From contig JBFXFL010000001.1 of NCBI GenBank assembly GCA_050179115.1, forward strand, positions 93,286 through 157,285: a stretch of DNA of 64,000 nucleotides, given 5' to 3'. The notes below the pieces were generated by a model, which worked only from the letters and a program-made list of their open reading frames with translations, did not search any database and had not been told where the DNA came from. How positions within the stretch are numbered: position 1 is the stretch's first letter; each line of letters opens with the position of its first letter. Position numbers and translations under genes: made by a program. Shown piece by piece: positions 18,289-29,367 of this stretch. The stretch comes from JAGPUQ01 sp050179115. Its GTDB lineage: Bacteria; Pseudomonadota; Gammaproteobacteria; Pseudomonadales; Porticoccaceae.

Positions 18289-18516
18289 GATCAGAGCTCC
18301 AGATTGTCTGTGTAGTAATTTTACGTTGACGGGTTCAAGCCCGAAGTGCAACAAGTCGATGATGATGCTCAACCGCTTGTTGATTTCCCTCCCCCCGCAG
18401 TTTTGGTCCCGGTAACATCCGTCTGTCGATACCTGCTGCGAATTTCTCGATGCGCGGATCAGATGCAATGCAAGTGTCGTTGTTTACAAGTCTGACATTG
18501 AAAAAATTCACGACAT

Positions 18517-19629
18517 TCATCGGACGTTTTCCGTCTCCAGCCAGGCCAGGATCCCGCCGCGCAGACTGAAGACGGCCTCCCGCCCCGCCGCCGCCAACTG
18601 TGCGGCGCCCCGGCGCGAGCGCACGCCGGTCTGGCACAGCAACAAGAGCGCGCGCCCGGCAAGGCGCGGATCGTCGGGCTGAAGTTCATCGACCGGAATA
18701 TTGACTCCGCCGATGTTGAAGGCCTGGTATTCGGCCGCACTGCGCACATCCACCAGCAGATGATCGGGTCGCCGCCGAGCTTCGGCAAAAGCGGATGGAC
18801 TCAACTCCCAGTCCGCGCCGGCGGATTCCACGCCGGAAAATGTTGCGCAAACCGTCGCGACCGGGATCCCGGCAACGCCCCCTGCACCGCAGCAGGGACA
18901 GGCGGGATCGCGGCGCAAACGTAAACGCCGCAGCTCCAGACCCAGGCCATCCCACAGCAGCAGATGATTCTGGCTGGGCACCGGCAGTCCGGTCAGGTAT
19001 TTCAGCGCCTCGCCCGCCTGGAGCAGACCCAGCATACCCGGCACTATGCCCAGCACGCCGGCGCCGGCGCAGTCCTGGAGCTGGTCCGGCACGCTGGGAT
19101 ACAAACACTGAAAACAGGCGCCGTCCGGGGCGAACAGCGCGAGCTGGCCGGCAAAGCGATCGACGCCCGCGAACAGCCAGGGGCGGCCGTGGCGTCGGCA
19201 GGCGGCATTGATGAGATAGCGCACCGCCATCTGGTCGGTGCAGTCGAGGACTAAATCCGCCGCTGCCACCAGGGCATCGACATTGACGGCAGACAAAGGC
19301 TCGGCGACGGCCTCGATCCTGATGTCGTCGTTGCGCGCACCGAGCTGCCGGGCGGCGGCGATCGCCTTGTTCGCGCCCTGATCCGCACCGGTGTAGAGCA
19401 CCTGGCGGTGCAGGTTGGAGAGCGCGACCGTATCGCCGTCCACCAGCCTGAGCTGACCCACGCCGGCGCCGGCCAGATAGAGCGCCGCCGGAGCCCCCAG
19501 GCCGCCCGCACCGACGATGAGCACGCGCGCGCGACGCAGTCGCTGCTGCCCGGCTACGCCGACTTCGGGCAATTGAATCTGCCGCGCGTAGCGCAGCCAT
19601 TCGCGGGCGCTGAATTCGGATTCAGGCAT
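18517..19629 (-). CDS. thiF: ThiF/MoeB-type adenylyltransferase with C-terminal rhodanese domain
   Basis: A 370-residue protein. Residues about 10-245 are an E1-like adenylyltransferase: 'ARVLIVGAGGLGAPAALYLA' (ATP-binding), 'DGDTVALSNLHRQ' and a C-terminal zinc CxxC ('CPCCG'). Residues about 270-370 are a rhodanese domain with active loop 'CQTGVRS'. Being last in the thiamine operon it should adenylate the ThiS C-terminus, and the rhodanese part could supply the sulfur. Similar fusions also serve MoaD (MoeB-like), so a double role is possible. Its start overlaps the thiDE stop by eight bases. Confidence 0.88.
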   Translation of the reverse strand: MPESEFSAREWLRYARQIQLPEVGVAGQQRLRRARVLIVGAGGLGAPAALYLAGAGVGQLRLVDGDTVALSNLHRQVLYTGADQGANKAIAAARQLGARNDDIRIEAVAEPLSAVNVDALVAAADLVLDCTDQMAVRYLINAACRRHGRPWLFAGVDRFAGQLALFAPDGACFQCLYPSVPDQLQDCAGAGVLGIVPGMLGLLQAGEALKYLTGLPVPSQNHLLLWDGLGLELRRLRLRRDPACPCCGAGGVAGIPVATVCATFSGVESAGADWELSPSAFAEARRRPDHLLVDVRSAAEYQAFNIGGVNIPVDELQPDDPRLAGRALLLLCQTGVRSRRGAAQLAAAGREAVFSLRGGILAWLETENVR

Positions 19630-21085
19630 GGTCGAGCAACTCCAGCAACTGGCGCGTGGTGGCTTCCGGGTCCGGGCTCTGGGTGATGCCGGAGATCATG
19701 GCGACACCATCCACACCCACGGCCGTCACACCCGGAACACGCGCCGCGCTGATGCCGCCGATGGCGACCAGCGGGTAAGCGCTCAGCACCCGCCGCCAGT
19801 AGCCGAGGCCGTCGAGCCCGTGGGGTATCCAGGGCATCACCTTGGCGGTGGTCTCGTACACCGGGCCGCAGGCAATGTAGGACGGCCGCAGGGCGTGGGC
19901 GCGCGCGGCCTCGTAATGGCAGTGGGTGCTGATGCCGAGTCGCAATCCGGCCTTTCTCAGCGCCGCGATGTCGGCCGAGTCCAAGTCTTCCTGCCCCAGA
20001 TGCACGCCATAGGCGCCCGCGGCCATGGCCAGCTCCCAGTGATCGTTGATGAACAGGCGCGCACCCTGTTCGCGCGCCAGCTCGACCGCGCGCCCGATCT
20101 CCCGGGCCAGTTCGTCTCCCGCACGATTCTTGATCCGCAACTGGAGGGTGGACACGCCGAGGGGCAGCAGCCGCGCCACCCAGTCGGCGCTGTCCAGGAT
20201 GGGATAGAGACCAAGACGGGGACTGTTGCAATCCGGGAATGCAGTCGCTGCACCCTCATGGTCAGCGCCCGGAGTGAGCGCGGGCAGGTCGGCCTGGTCG
20301 TCGGGGAAGTGATCGATATGTACCGGCCCCTCGACGTCGCCGCAGCCATAGCCCTGGCGCAGACCCTGATTGATCGCCATCTTGCCGATCACCACCGCAT
20401 CGGCGCAGGCATGGCCGCGCGCCAGCGCAGCGGCTGCGGACGAAGCCAGGGCACAGCCGGTGCCGCGACGGTTGGCCACCGTTTGGCGCGGGCTGTGGAG
20501 CCAGAAGCCGCAATCTTCGGCGAGGAAATAATCCCGACTCTGCGTGCCATCGCGGTGGCCGCCCTTGATCAGCACCGCGCCGGCACCCAGGCGCCGCAGG
20601 GCGCGCGCCGCGGCCATCACATCCTCCGCGCTGCGCACGGCGATGCCGGTGAGGGCTTCGGCTTCCGGAAGGTTGGGGGTCAGCAATGTGCAATGCGGCA
20701 GCAGATGCTCGCGCAGCGCGGTGGCGCAGTCGTCGGCGGTCAGGGGCGCGCCGCCGGAGCTGCGCAGCACCGGATCGCAGACCAGGGGCAGTCCGGTCTG
20801 CACGCAGAATGCCGCGACGCGGGCGATCTGGGCGGCGTCGGCCAGCAGTCCGGTCTTCATCACGCGGGGCTGCAATCGGCGTGCGGCGACGAGCTGGCCG
20901 TCCAGAGCGTCGGCAGCAACGGGATTGATCGCGGCCAGTCCGCCGCCATCCTGCGCGGTATTGGCGGTGATGGCGACGGCGCCGTGCACACCGAGGGCGG
21001 TCAGCACGCGCAAATCCATGGCGATGCCCGCCATGCCGGCGGAGTCGCTGCCGGCGATGGTGAGCACCACCGGGCGGTTCGTCAT
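19622..21085 (-). CDS. thiDE: Fused HMP(-P) kinase and thiamine-phosphate synthase
   Basis: A fused enzyme of about 487 residues. Residues 1-265 are ThiD ('VVLTIAGSDSAGMAG', 'MKTGLLADAAQ', 'DPVLRSSGGAPLTADD', 'VLIKGGH', 'GTGCALASSAAAALA'), which phosphorylates HMP-P. Residues about 285-487 are ThiE ('LGLYPILDS', 'LQLRIKNRAGDEL', 'LFINDHWELAMAAGAYGVHLG', 'GPVYETTAKVMPW'), which joins HMP-PP with the thiazole phosphate. ATG at 21085 overlaps the thiG stop (ATGA). The longer upstream frame is the antisense-free extension across thiG and is not real. Confidence 0.92.
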   Translation of the reverse strand: MTNRPVVLTIAGSDSAGMAGIAMDLRVLTALGVHGAVAITANTAQDGGGLAAINPVAADALDGQLVAARRLQPRVMKTGLLADAAQIARVAAFCVQTGLPLVCDPVLRSSGGAPLTADDCATALREHLLPHCTLLTPNLPEAEALTGIAVRSAEDVMAAARALRRLGAGAVLIKGGHRDGTQSRDYFLAEDCGFWLHSPRQTVANRRGTGCALASSAAAALARGHACADAVVIGKMAINQGLRQGYGCGDVEGPVHIDHFPDDQADLPALTPGADHEGAATAFPDCNSPRLGLYPILDSADWVARLLPLGVSTLQLRIKNRAGDELAREIGRAVELAREQGARLFINDHWELAMAAGAYGVHLGQEDLDSADIAALRKAGLRLGISTHCHYEAARAHALRPSYIACGPVYETTAKVMPWIPHGLDGLGYWRRVLSAYPLVAIGGISAARVPGVTAVGVDGVAMISGITQSPDPEATTRQLLELLDHA

Positions 21086-21861
21086 TTGTGGTGCCAGAAC
21101 GGCGTCCCCACCACCGGCGTGCTGGGTCGTGCGAGATCGCGCTCCGGCATACGCCCGGCCTCGAATGCCAGACGGCCGGCGCTGACACCGTGGCGGAAGG
21201 CGCTCGCCATGGCCACCGGGTCGTGGGCCTGGGCGATGGCGGTGTTGAGCAGTACGGCATCGAAACCCAGTTCCAGCGCCTGGGCCGCATGGGACGGCAC
21301 GCCGAGTCCGGCATCGACGATCAGCGTGATGTCGGGCAGGCGCTCGCGCAAGGTGCGCAGGCCGTAGGGGTTGAGCAGCCCGCGGGCGGTACCGATGGGA
21401 GCGCCCCAGGGCATCAGGATGCGGCAGCCGGCGTCCACCAGCCGCTCGCACACCACCAGGTCTTCGGTGCAATAGGGGAACACCTCGAAGCCCTGTGCCA
21501 CCAGTTCCCGCGCCGCCTCCACCAGACCGAAGGGATCGGGTTGCAGGTTGTAGTCGTCGCCGATCACTTCGAGCTTGATCCAGCGGGTGCCGAACAGCTC
21601 GCGCGCCATCTGGGCGGTGGTGATGGCCTCGCGGGCGGAATGACAGCCGGCCGTGTTGGGTAACAACCGCACATTCAGCTCGCGCAGCGCGGCCCAGAAA
21701 TCGTCACCGCCACCGGCGCCCGGCAACTGTCGGCGCAGCGCGACCGTGACCACCCCGGCACCGGACGCGCGGATCGCCTCCTGCATGATGCGGGGCGAGG
21801 GATAGAGCGAGGAGCCGATCAGCAACCGGCTGTCGAGGGTCTGCTCCGCAAGCTGCCACAT
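21082..21861 (-). CDS. thiG: Thiazole synthase
   Basis: A protein of about 259 residues, normal for ThiG. It begins 'MWQLAEQTLDSRLLIGSSLY'. The Schiff-base lysine lies in 'IKLEVIGDD' near residue 97; 'LPNTAGCHSAREAI' and 'VDAGLGVPSHAAQALELG' are signature segments. It builds the thiazole ring from DXP, ThiS thiocarboxylate and dehydroglycine. ATG at 21861 was chosen because it gives the normal family N-terminus and follows thiS by only four bases. Confidence 0.94.
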   Translation of the reverse strand: MWQLAEQTLDSRLLIGSSLYPSPRIMQEAIRASGAGVVTVALRRQLPGAGGGDDFWAALRELNVRLLPNTAGCHSAREAITTAQMARELFGTRWIKLEVIGDDYNLQPDPFGLVEAARELVAQGFEVFPYCTEDLVVCERLVDAGCRILMPWGAPIGTARGLLNPYGLRTLRERLPDITLIVDAGLGVPSHAAQALELGFDAVLLNTAIAQAHDPVAMASAFRHGVSAGRLAFEAGRMPERDLARPSTPVVGTPFWHHK

Positions 21862-21865
21862 GGGC

Positions 21866-22078
21866 TCAACCTCCCTGCATGGGAATGACCAGTTCGATGC
21901 GATCCCCATCCGCAAGCCGGGTCTCGGCATAGGCGCTCTTGGGAACGAAGACTTCGTTGATGGCGACGGCAAAATCGCAGGCCTGCGTGAGGTGCGGCAA
22001 GTGCTCGGCGAGGGTCCGGCCCGCGTCCAGGCGTTTGCTTTCGCCGTTGCACAGCACCTCGATCTGGCCGGTACTCAT
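21866..22078 (-). CDS. thiS: Sulfur carrier protein ThiS
   Basis: A 70-residue ubiquitin-like carrier ending in Gly-Gly ('LVIPMQGG'), the residue that ThiF adenylates and that becomes the thiocarboxylate used by ThiG. 'VAINEVFVPKSAYAETRL' is a typical ThiS core. Its ATG overlaps the thiO stop (ATGA), so the two are translationally coupled. Confidence 0.92.
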   Translation of the reverse strand: MSTGQIEVLCNGESKRLDAGRTLAEHLPHLTQACDFAVAINEVFVPKSAYAETRLADGDRIELVIPMQGG

Positions 22079-23145
22079 GCCAACTGCTCCGCTGCAAAGA
22101 GTTCCGGGCACGCCGTCGAGGGTTTGCGCAACCAGGCCTCCACCGTCTCGGCCAGCGCCGGCGCCAGCAGAAAGCCGTGGCGGAAAAGCCCGTTGATGCG
22201 GACCAGCCCCGGCGCCGTGAACACGCGCGGCAGGTTGTCGTCGAACGCCGGGCGGCAGTTGGCGCGCGTTTCAATTACCCGCGCCTCCGCAAAGCCGTCG
22301 TGCAGACTGTAGACGGCGGACAGCAGCTCCAGGCTGGAGCGCACCGTGATCGGTCCGGCGTCGTCGCTCTCGATCTGGGTGGCACCGATCACGAAGCCGT
22401 GATCGCGGCGCGGCACCAGATAGAGCCGGTAGCGCGGATGCATGAGCCGCACCACATGGCGCAACTTCACCGCCGGCGCGTGCAGCCAGATCACCTCGCC
22501 GCGCACCCCGCGCAGGCGCGGCAGGTCGACGCGCGCGCCCAGGCCGCGGCAGTCGAAGGCCCAGTCGCAGGGGTGGCGGGTGCCGCCGCTGACCAGATAA
22601 CCCGGGCCGACCTCGTCCACCGCCGTACCCTGATGCCATTCGACGCCGCCCGCACGCAACCCCGTCGCCAGCGCGGCCATGACTTCGAGCGGATTCAGCC
22701 AGGCTTCGCCCGGCAGATGCAGCCCTTCCGCAAAGCGGCCGGAGAGTTCCGGCTCCAGCGCGCCCAGGGCGGCGGCATCCAGCGTCCGCCAATGCGGTTG
22801 GCCCGGCAGTTTCGCCGCGAGCGTCCCGGCAAAGCGCCGATAATCGGCGCGGTCGCCGGCGTGGGCGACCACCAGGGTGCCGCGGTCGTGCAGGTCGAGA
22901 TCGGCGCCCAGCTCGGCCGCGAGCGCGGGCCAGAGCGCCAGCGAGCGCAACCCCAGGCGATGCACGAGTTCCTCGGCCGACTCCACCTCGGCCCAGGGCG
23001 CCAGCATGCCGGCGGCGGTGTAGGCTGCGGCGCTCTCGGTTCCCTCGGGATCGCGCTCGAACAGGCTCACCCGCCAGCCCGCGCGCAGCAGGCGCCAGGC
23101 CATGAGCCGGCCCATCAAGCCCGCACCGGCGATTGCGGCGTGCAT
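22075..23145 (-). CDS. thiO: Glycine oxidase ThiO
   Basis: A 356-residue FAD-dependent amine oxidase of the ThiO type. The FAD motif 'AIAGAGLMGRLMAWRLLRAG' opens the protein, followed by 'AAGMLAPWAEVES'; 'VRGEVIWLHAP' and 'YLVPRRDHGFVIGATQ' lie in the substrate half. It oxidises glycine with O2 to the imine used by ThiG, so thiazole synthesis here is oxygen-dependent; no radical-SAM ThiH is seen in the operon. It starts one base after the thiC stop. Confidence 0.9.
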   Translation of the reverse strand: MHAAIAGAGLMGRLMAWRLLRAGWRVSLFERDPEGTESAAAYTAAGMLAPWAEVESAEELVHRLGLRSLALWPALAAELGADLDLHDRGTLVVAHAGDRADYRRFAGTLAAKLPGQPHWRTLDAAALGALEPELSGRFAEGLHLPGEAWLNPLEVMAALATGLRAGGVEWHQGTAVDEVGPGYLVSGGTRHPCDWAFDCRGLGARVDLPRLRGVRGEVIWLHAPAVKLRHVVRLMHPRYRLYLVPRRDHGFVIGATQIESDDAGPITVRSSLELLSAVYSLHDGFAEARVIETRANCRPAFDDNLPRVFTAPGLVRINGLFRHGFLLAPALAETVEAWLRKPSTACPELFAAEQLA

Positions 23146-23146
23146 G

Positions 23147-25185
<2,039 letters not shown>

Positions 25186-25242
25186 GATGGTCTCCTCGCG
25201 TGGGATGGGTGACCAGCGTGGAGTACGGAAGGCAGGCGTTCA

Positions 25243-25326
25243 CTCTTCCCTACGCCGATGCGAGTCGGATCAGGTTCCACGGGTCTGCCGGTTTGGCATC
25301 TCAGCCCCAGAAGGGCGCCCCGAGAG
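25243..25326 (-). promoter_or_regulatory. TPP riboswitch (THI box) upstream of thiC
   Basis: Read on the minus strand, the stretch holds the conserved TPP-aptamer parts in order: GGGGCGCCC, GGGGCTGAGATGCC, ACCCGTGGAACCTGATC, then GGCGTAGGGAAG. It ends about 60 bases before the thiC start. When thiamine pyrophosphate is bound it should repress the whole thi operon, most likely by blocking the thiC RBS or by early termination. Confidence 0.95.
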
Positions 25327-25649
25327 TTGCGCGTTGATTATAGGCCTGAAGACTCGCTGCGCAAGGACGGATTGACAGGCCGCGGCTCAGGCCAGCGCGG
25401 AACTCCGCATCGTCAACGCATGGATTTGCTTCAGGCGCTCCGGATTCGCCAGTGTCGATTCAAGATCCTCCAAACCCGCGCGCTAGGTCGGTGCTCATCC
25501 ATTCGGCGCGTAGATTACGCACGGCGGCAAATCCCGACCAGCCAGGTCCGCCAGGGGCGCCCAAAGCGGGTCGATGTGCGTGCTAAGCTGCGCACAACCG
25601 CGCAGCGACGCCACACACTCAACCGATCGCCCACTTCGTATCCGGCACG
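25327..25649. other. Intergenic region
   Basis: Between the thi leader and the K+ channel-like gene. It should hold both promoters. I see no gene, repeat or convincing promoter boxes. Confidence 0.4.
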
Positions 25650-26114
25650 ATGGAAACTGATGTTCCCGCCCTTATGGTCAATCTCGCGGTGGGCACCGGC
25701 ATGGGCACTCTCACCGTGCTGGTGCATTTCTGGGGCCTTGTTTTCCTCACCTATATCATGAGCCGGCATGGCCATCGGCTGCATCCCCACGACAGCCACA
25801 CGCGCCGCGCCGCGGTCATCCTGGCGGTGGTGTTCGGCATCTTTGTGCTCCATGGCATCGAGATCTGGCTGTACGCGGCACTCTATTTCTGGCTTGGTGA
25901 AATGCGGAACTTCGAGCAAGCCCTGTATTTCTCCACGGTAACCTTCACGACCGTGGGGTTCGGCGACATCGTGCTCTCACCGCGCTGGCGGATGGTGAGC
26001 GCGATCGAGTCCGCCAACGGCTGGATTCTGTTTGCCTGGTCGACGGCTTTCCTGTTGACCGTGACCACGCGGCTCAAGCTGCTCGAACACGACTGGCTCG
26101 ACCGACGCGACTGA
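25650..26114 (+). CDS. Two-pore-helix potassium channel family protein
   Basis: A 154-residue membrane protein with an ion-channel pore. After an N-terminal hydrophobic helix and a His-rich loop ('MSRHGHRLHPHDSH'), a second helix leads to the pore loop 'YFSTVTFTTVGFGD', whose TVGFG is the potassium selectivity filter, followed by a last helix 'ILFAWSTAFLLTVTTRLK'. It lacks an RCK/TrkA-N ligand domain. It should form tetramers in the inner membrane. The gene has no functional partner nearby. Confidence 0.85.
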   Translation: METDVPALMVNLAVGTGMGTLTVLVHFWGLVFLTYIMSRHGHRLHPHDSHTRRAAVILAVVFGIFVLHGIEIWLYAALYFWLGEMRNFEQALYFSTVTFTTVGFGDIVLSPRWRMVSAIESANGWILFAWSTAFLLTVTTRLKLLEHDWLDRRD

Positions 26115-26139
26115 ACCGACGCGAGTTGGCGGAAAATAT

Positions 26140-27375
26140 TCAGTTCGGTGCTTCCGGCAGGGGTTCGGCAACGAGGACGTGTTGCCGTTCCAGCTCGGAA
26201 ATCTCCGCATCGGTATAAGCGAGCAGATTTTTCAGCACCGCGTGGTTGTGCTCGCCCAGATAGGGCGCTTCGAGATCCGCCACGCCGGCGTATTCCGAAA
26301 ACCGCAGCGGCATGCCCGGCATCTGAAAAGTCCCGAACTCGCGCTCGGTCACCGTGCGCACCGTGCCGCGCTCGATGAAGTGCGGATGGTGCATGGCCTC
26401 CTCGACGCTGAGCACCGGCGCCACCGGAATGCGGCGTTCCTCCAGAATCCGGATCACTTCCTCGTCGCTGGCCTGAGACTGAATCCAGTCTTCGATGATG
26501 GCGACCAGCGCGAAGCGATTTTTGGCCCGGTCACGAGGATCCTTGAAGCGTGGATCGGTCATCAACTCGGATTTTCCCATCGCCTCGCACAACTCCTTCC
26601 ACTGATGCAGCACCGCGATGATGATCAGATAGCGCTCGGGCGCCTTGCCCTTGAAGCAGCCCAGGGGTGCCATGCCCGGATGGTGGGAACCGCCGCGGGT
26701 CGGTTTCAATTTGCCTTCGCTGGCGCTGATCATGCCCACGTTGAGCTCGTGGCAATGGAAGTAGCTGTCGATCAGTGAAATATCGAGCAGCTGGCCCGGA
26801 CCGCCGAGAGCGCGCCGGTACAGGGCCGCGTTGATCGCCGCCAGCGCGTGCACACCGGTCGTGACATCGCCGATCGCCGCCATCGGCAGGCTGGGCGCCT
26901 TGTCGCGCTCGCCGATCAGGCTGGTGATCCCCGCGTACGCCTGGGCGATGTAGTCGAACCCGGGGCGGTCGGCGAGCGGGCCTGTCTGCCCGAAGGTGGA
27001 TATCGAGCACATGATGAGTTTCGGGTTGATGCGATGAACCGTCGCCCAGTCCAGGCCCATGCGCCCGATCACGCCCGGCGCGAAGTTTTCCACCAGCACG
27101 TCGAACTTCGGTACCAGATCGAGCAGCACCTTGCGTCCCGCAGGGGTTTTCACATCGACACAGAGACTTTTCTTGCCGCGGTTCTGCTGCACAAAATACG
27201 CGGAACGCCCGCCCTTCAGATAGCCCGCCTTGCGCACCTGGTCGCCCCAGGGCGCCAGTTCCAGCTTGACGATCTCGGCGCCCATTTCCGCCATCAGGCG
27301 GGTCGTGGTGGGGCCCGCGAGATGCTGGGTGAAATCCAGCACGCGCAGACCGTCCAAGATAGGTTCATCGTTCAT
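26140..27375 (-). CDS. CaiB/BaiF family (class III) CoA-transferase
   Basis: A protein of about 411 residues. It starts 'MNDEPILDGLRVLDFTQHLAGP' and has 'EMGAEIVKLELAPWGDQVR', 'KKSLCVDVKTPAG', 'VENFAPGVIGRMGLDW' and 'PGFDYIAQAYAGITSLIGE'; the catalytic aspartate of the family should follow in the conserved 'IGDVTTGVHA' region. Such enzymes transfer CoA between acids (for example formyl-CoA/oxalate, carnitine or bile-acid CoA). The ATG at 27375 was chosen as the family start; 25 residues could be added upstream. It lies divergent from the amidohydrolase at 27820. Confidence 0.9.
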   Translation of the reverse strand: MNDEPILDGLRVLDFTQHLAGPTTTRLMAEMGAEIVKLELAPWGDQVRKAGYLKGGRSAYFVQQNRGKKSLCVDVKTPAGRKVLLDLVPKFDVLVENFAPGVIGRMGLDWATVHRINPKLIMCSISTFGQTGPLADRPGFDYIAQAYAGITSLIGERDKAPSLPMAAIGDVTTGVHALAAINAALYRRALGGPGQLLDISLIDSYFHCHELNVGMISASEGKLKPTRGGSHHPGMAPLGCFKGKAPERYLIIIAVLHQWKELCEAMGKSELMTDPRFKDPRDRAKNRFALVAIIEDWIQSQASDEEVIRILEERRIPVAPVLSVEEAMHHPHFIERGTVRTVTEREFGTFQMPGMPLRFSEYAGVADLEAPYLGEHNHAVLKNLLAYTDAEISELERQHVLVAEPLPEAPN

Positions 27376-27819
27376 CGGCCGCACCCTCAATCTTGTTGTT
27401 ATCTGGAGTCGCTTGCGATGCCCCGGCCCCGGCTTACCACCGTCAGGCATCCGTACGGTTACCGACGGAGACCAGCCAAATGGTCATCGCACCAAAAAAC
27501 TGTAACCCCTGTGCCTGTGCTTGTCTCTAGCCCCCCGCAGTCAGCGGCGCGTGCAACGCCCTCGGCATGGGGCGGAACTCCCGCCCCAAAGCGCGCGCCG
27601 CGCTGCCGCGCGGCGCAGGGTTGGCAGCGGTGACCCAGACTCGATCGCGAGAGATGATGGCGATGCCGCCATGGGTGCCGGGACCGGGTCGGGGGTCACG
27701 CAGAGAACCCGGCCCGGGCTGTTGTTCGGCGCGGCACCATGTCAGGATATTCCCATGATCGGCCACGGCTAATCCATAATCAGCCAGGCCTAACTAATAC
27801 TAATAAGGAGGACATCGGC
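27376..27819. other. Intergenic region between divergent catabolic genes
   Basis: About 440 bases with promoters for the CaiB and amidohydrolase genes expected. Close to 27820 there is an AT-rich run with CTAATCC / CTAACTAATACTAATAAGG-like short repeats and the RBS AAGGAGG. Small GC-rich frames on both strands (near 27530-27770) carry no recognisable motif. Confidence 0.4.
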
Positions 27820-29049
27820 ATGACCTCGCCCGCCACCCACCGCGACGACCCGCGCGCGCTGATCGACTATCCATTGGTCGATGCGGACTGTCACTACTAC
27901 GAGCCCGACGATTGCTACACCCGCCACATGGAAAGCCGGTTCCGCGCCGACGCCATCACTGTGGTGCGGGGGTTGAGCACCCACGCCCAGGTCCACTTTC
28001 GCGGCCGCCGCCTCAGCTTTTTCAGCGCCCCGCCCGGCGAACACGCGGGCAAACCCGGGTCTTACAAAGCGTTCTATCGCAGCGACCAGCCCAAGGGCGC
28101 GCATATTCTCGCCGCCGATCCCATTTCCTGTTTCGACCTGCCGGAATCCATGCAGCGCGACGCACGGCTGCGCTGGTTCGATCGCTACGGCGTCGAAGCG
28201 GGCATCTTCCTGCCCTCGCTCGGCGTCGGTGTCGAAATGCAGTTGCGCGACGCTGGCCCGGAGGTGGTCATGGCCAACCACCGCGCCTTCAATCGCTGGC
28301 TCCGGGACGACTGGGGCTGGGATTACCGGAACCGCATCTTTGCCGCGGCCCAACTGTCGCTGGTGGATATCGATCTCGCCGTCGCCGAACTCGACCGCGT
28401 GCTGGCCGAGGGCGCCCGCATCGTCAACCTGATTCCCGGGCCGGTGCTCGGGCGTTCGCCCGCGGACCCGCATTTCGATCCCTTCTGGGCGCGCTGCCAG
28501 GAAGCCGGGATTCCGGTGGCATTCCATCTGGGCAACGCCGGCTTCGAGGAACTGGTCTCGGCGGCCTGGGGCGAAAATCCGCGGCCACCTCACCACCGGG
28601 TTACCGCCTTTCAGCATGTGATCGGGATGATGGAGCGCCCCGTCACCGACACCCTCGCGGCACTCATCATGCACAACCTGTTCGGCCGCTTCCCGCGTCT
28701 GCGTGTGGCATCGATCGAAAACGGCTCGTCCTGGGTCACCCCGCTGCTGCGCAAGCTCGACAAGTCCGCCAAAATCGCCGGCAACAATTTCACTTTCGGG
28801 CCATTGCATGCGCGTCCGAGCGCAATCTTTCTCGACCGCATTCGCGTCTGCCCCTTCCCGGAGGACAACATCCCGGAGCTGATCGCCGCCGTCGGGCCGG
28901 ATGTCGCCCTGTTCGGCTCCGACTGGCCGCACCCGGAAGGCCTCGCCGAGCCCCTCGAATTCGCCGACGGCCTGGCCGGGCTCGACTACGCCCAGGTGCG
29001 CAATGTGATGCGCAGCAATACCGCGGAGTTGCTGGGATTGAAAGCTTGA
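27820..29049 (+). CDS. Amidohydrolase family (amidohydrolase 2-type) metal-dependent hydrolase
   Basis: A protein of about 409 residues with the amidohydrolase-2 TIM-barrel layout. The opening strand 'PLVDADCHYYEPDD' gives the D-x-D-x-H metal region in the form D-A-D-C-H; 'PVAFHLGNAG' gives the middle His; 'VALFGSDWPHPEG' is the conserved end with the metal/catalytic Asp. Relatives are decarboxylases and hydrolases of aromatic or cyclic acids. The RBS AAGGAGG lies ideally placed before ATG 27820. Probably catabolic, with the monooxygenase downstream. Confidence 0.88.
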   Translation: MTSPATHRDDPRALIDYPLVDADCHYYEPDDCYTRHMESRFRADAITVVRGLSTHAQVHFRGRRLSFFSAPPGEHAGKPGSYKAFYRSDQPKGAHILAADPISCFDLPESMQRDARLRWFDRYGVEAGIFLPSLGVGVEMQLRDAGPEVVMANHRAFNRWLRDDWGWDYRNRIFAAAQLSLVDIDLAVAELDRVLAEGARIVNLIPGPVLGRSPADPHFDPFWARCQEAGIPVAFHLGNAGFEELVSAAWGENPRPPHHRVTAFQHVIGMMERPVTDTLAALIMHNLFGRFPRLRVASIENGSSWVTPLLRKLDKSAKIAGNNFTFGPLHARPSAIFLDRIRVCPFPEDNIPELIAAVGPDVALFGSDWPHPEGLAEPLEFADGLAGLDYAQVRNVMRSNTAELLGLKA

Positions 29050-29367
29050 ATCTTCCGCCGCAGGGGAGCAAAGCCACGATATATCAGGCCGGGCAGGTCA
29101 GGCGTATCCTGCTCAGGTGCAAGTCGGTCATTCAAGGTGGCGCGGCGGTCCGCGGCAAGCCAGAGACCCTGATCCATGCTCCCTCGGCCGGCCGGCCCCG
29201 AAAATTCTGCGCCGAAACAATGTCTATTGCGGAACCTGACCCGATGTCGGTTCTGCCAGGGTTTCCGTGCTGCGGACCGCCACAGGGTGGTCCGGGCAGG
29301 CGCTCATTTATCACAGATATCGAAGTAGTTCAGCTGTTCAACACCTTAACCATCAGGAGCCTTACCC
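29050..29367. other. Intergenic region
   Basis: About 320 bases with no gene I can support. A short hairpin-forming stretch GCGGACCGCCACAGGGTGGTCCG occurs near 29273-29296 but has no T run. Confidence 0.4.

Noticed and set aside
27521..27772. Short open frames on both strands in the gap before the amidohydrolase
   Set aside because: They have no RBS, no motif and a composition typical of chance GC-rich frames.
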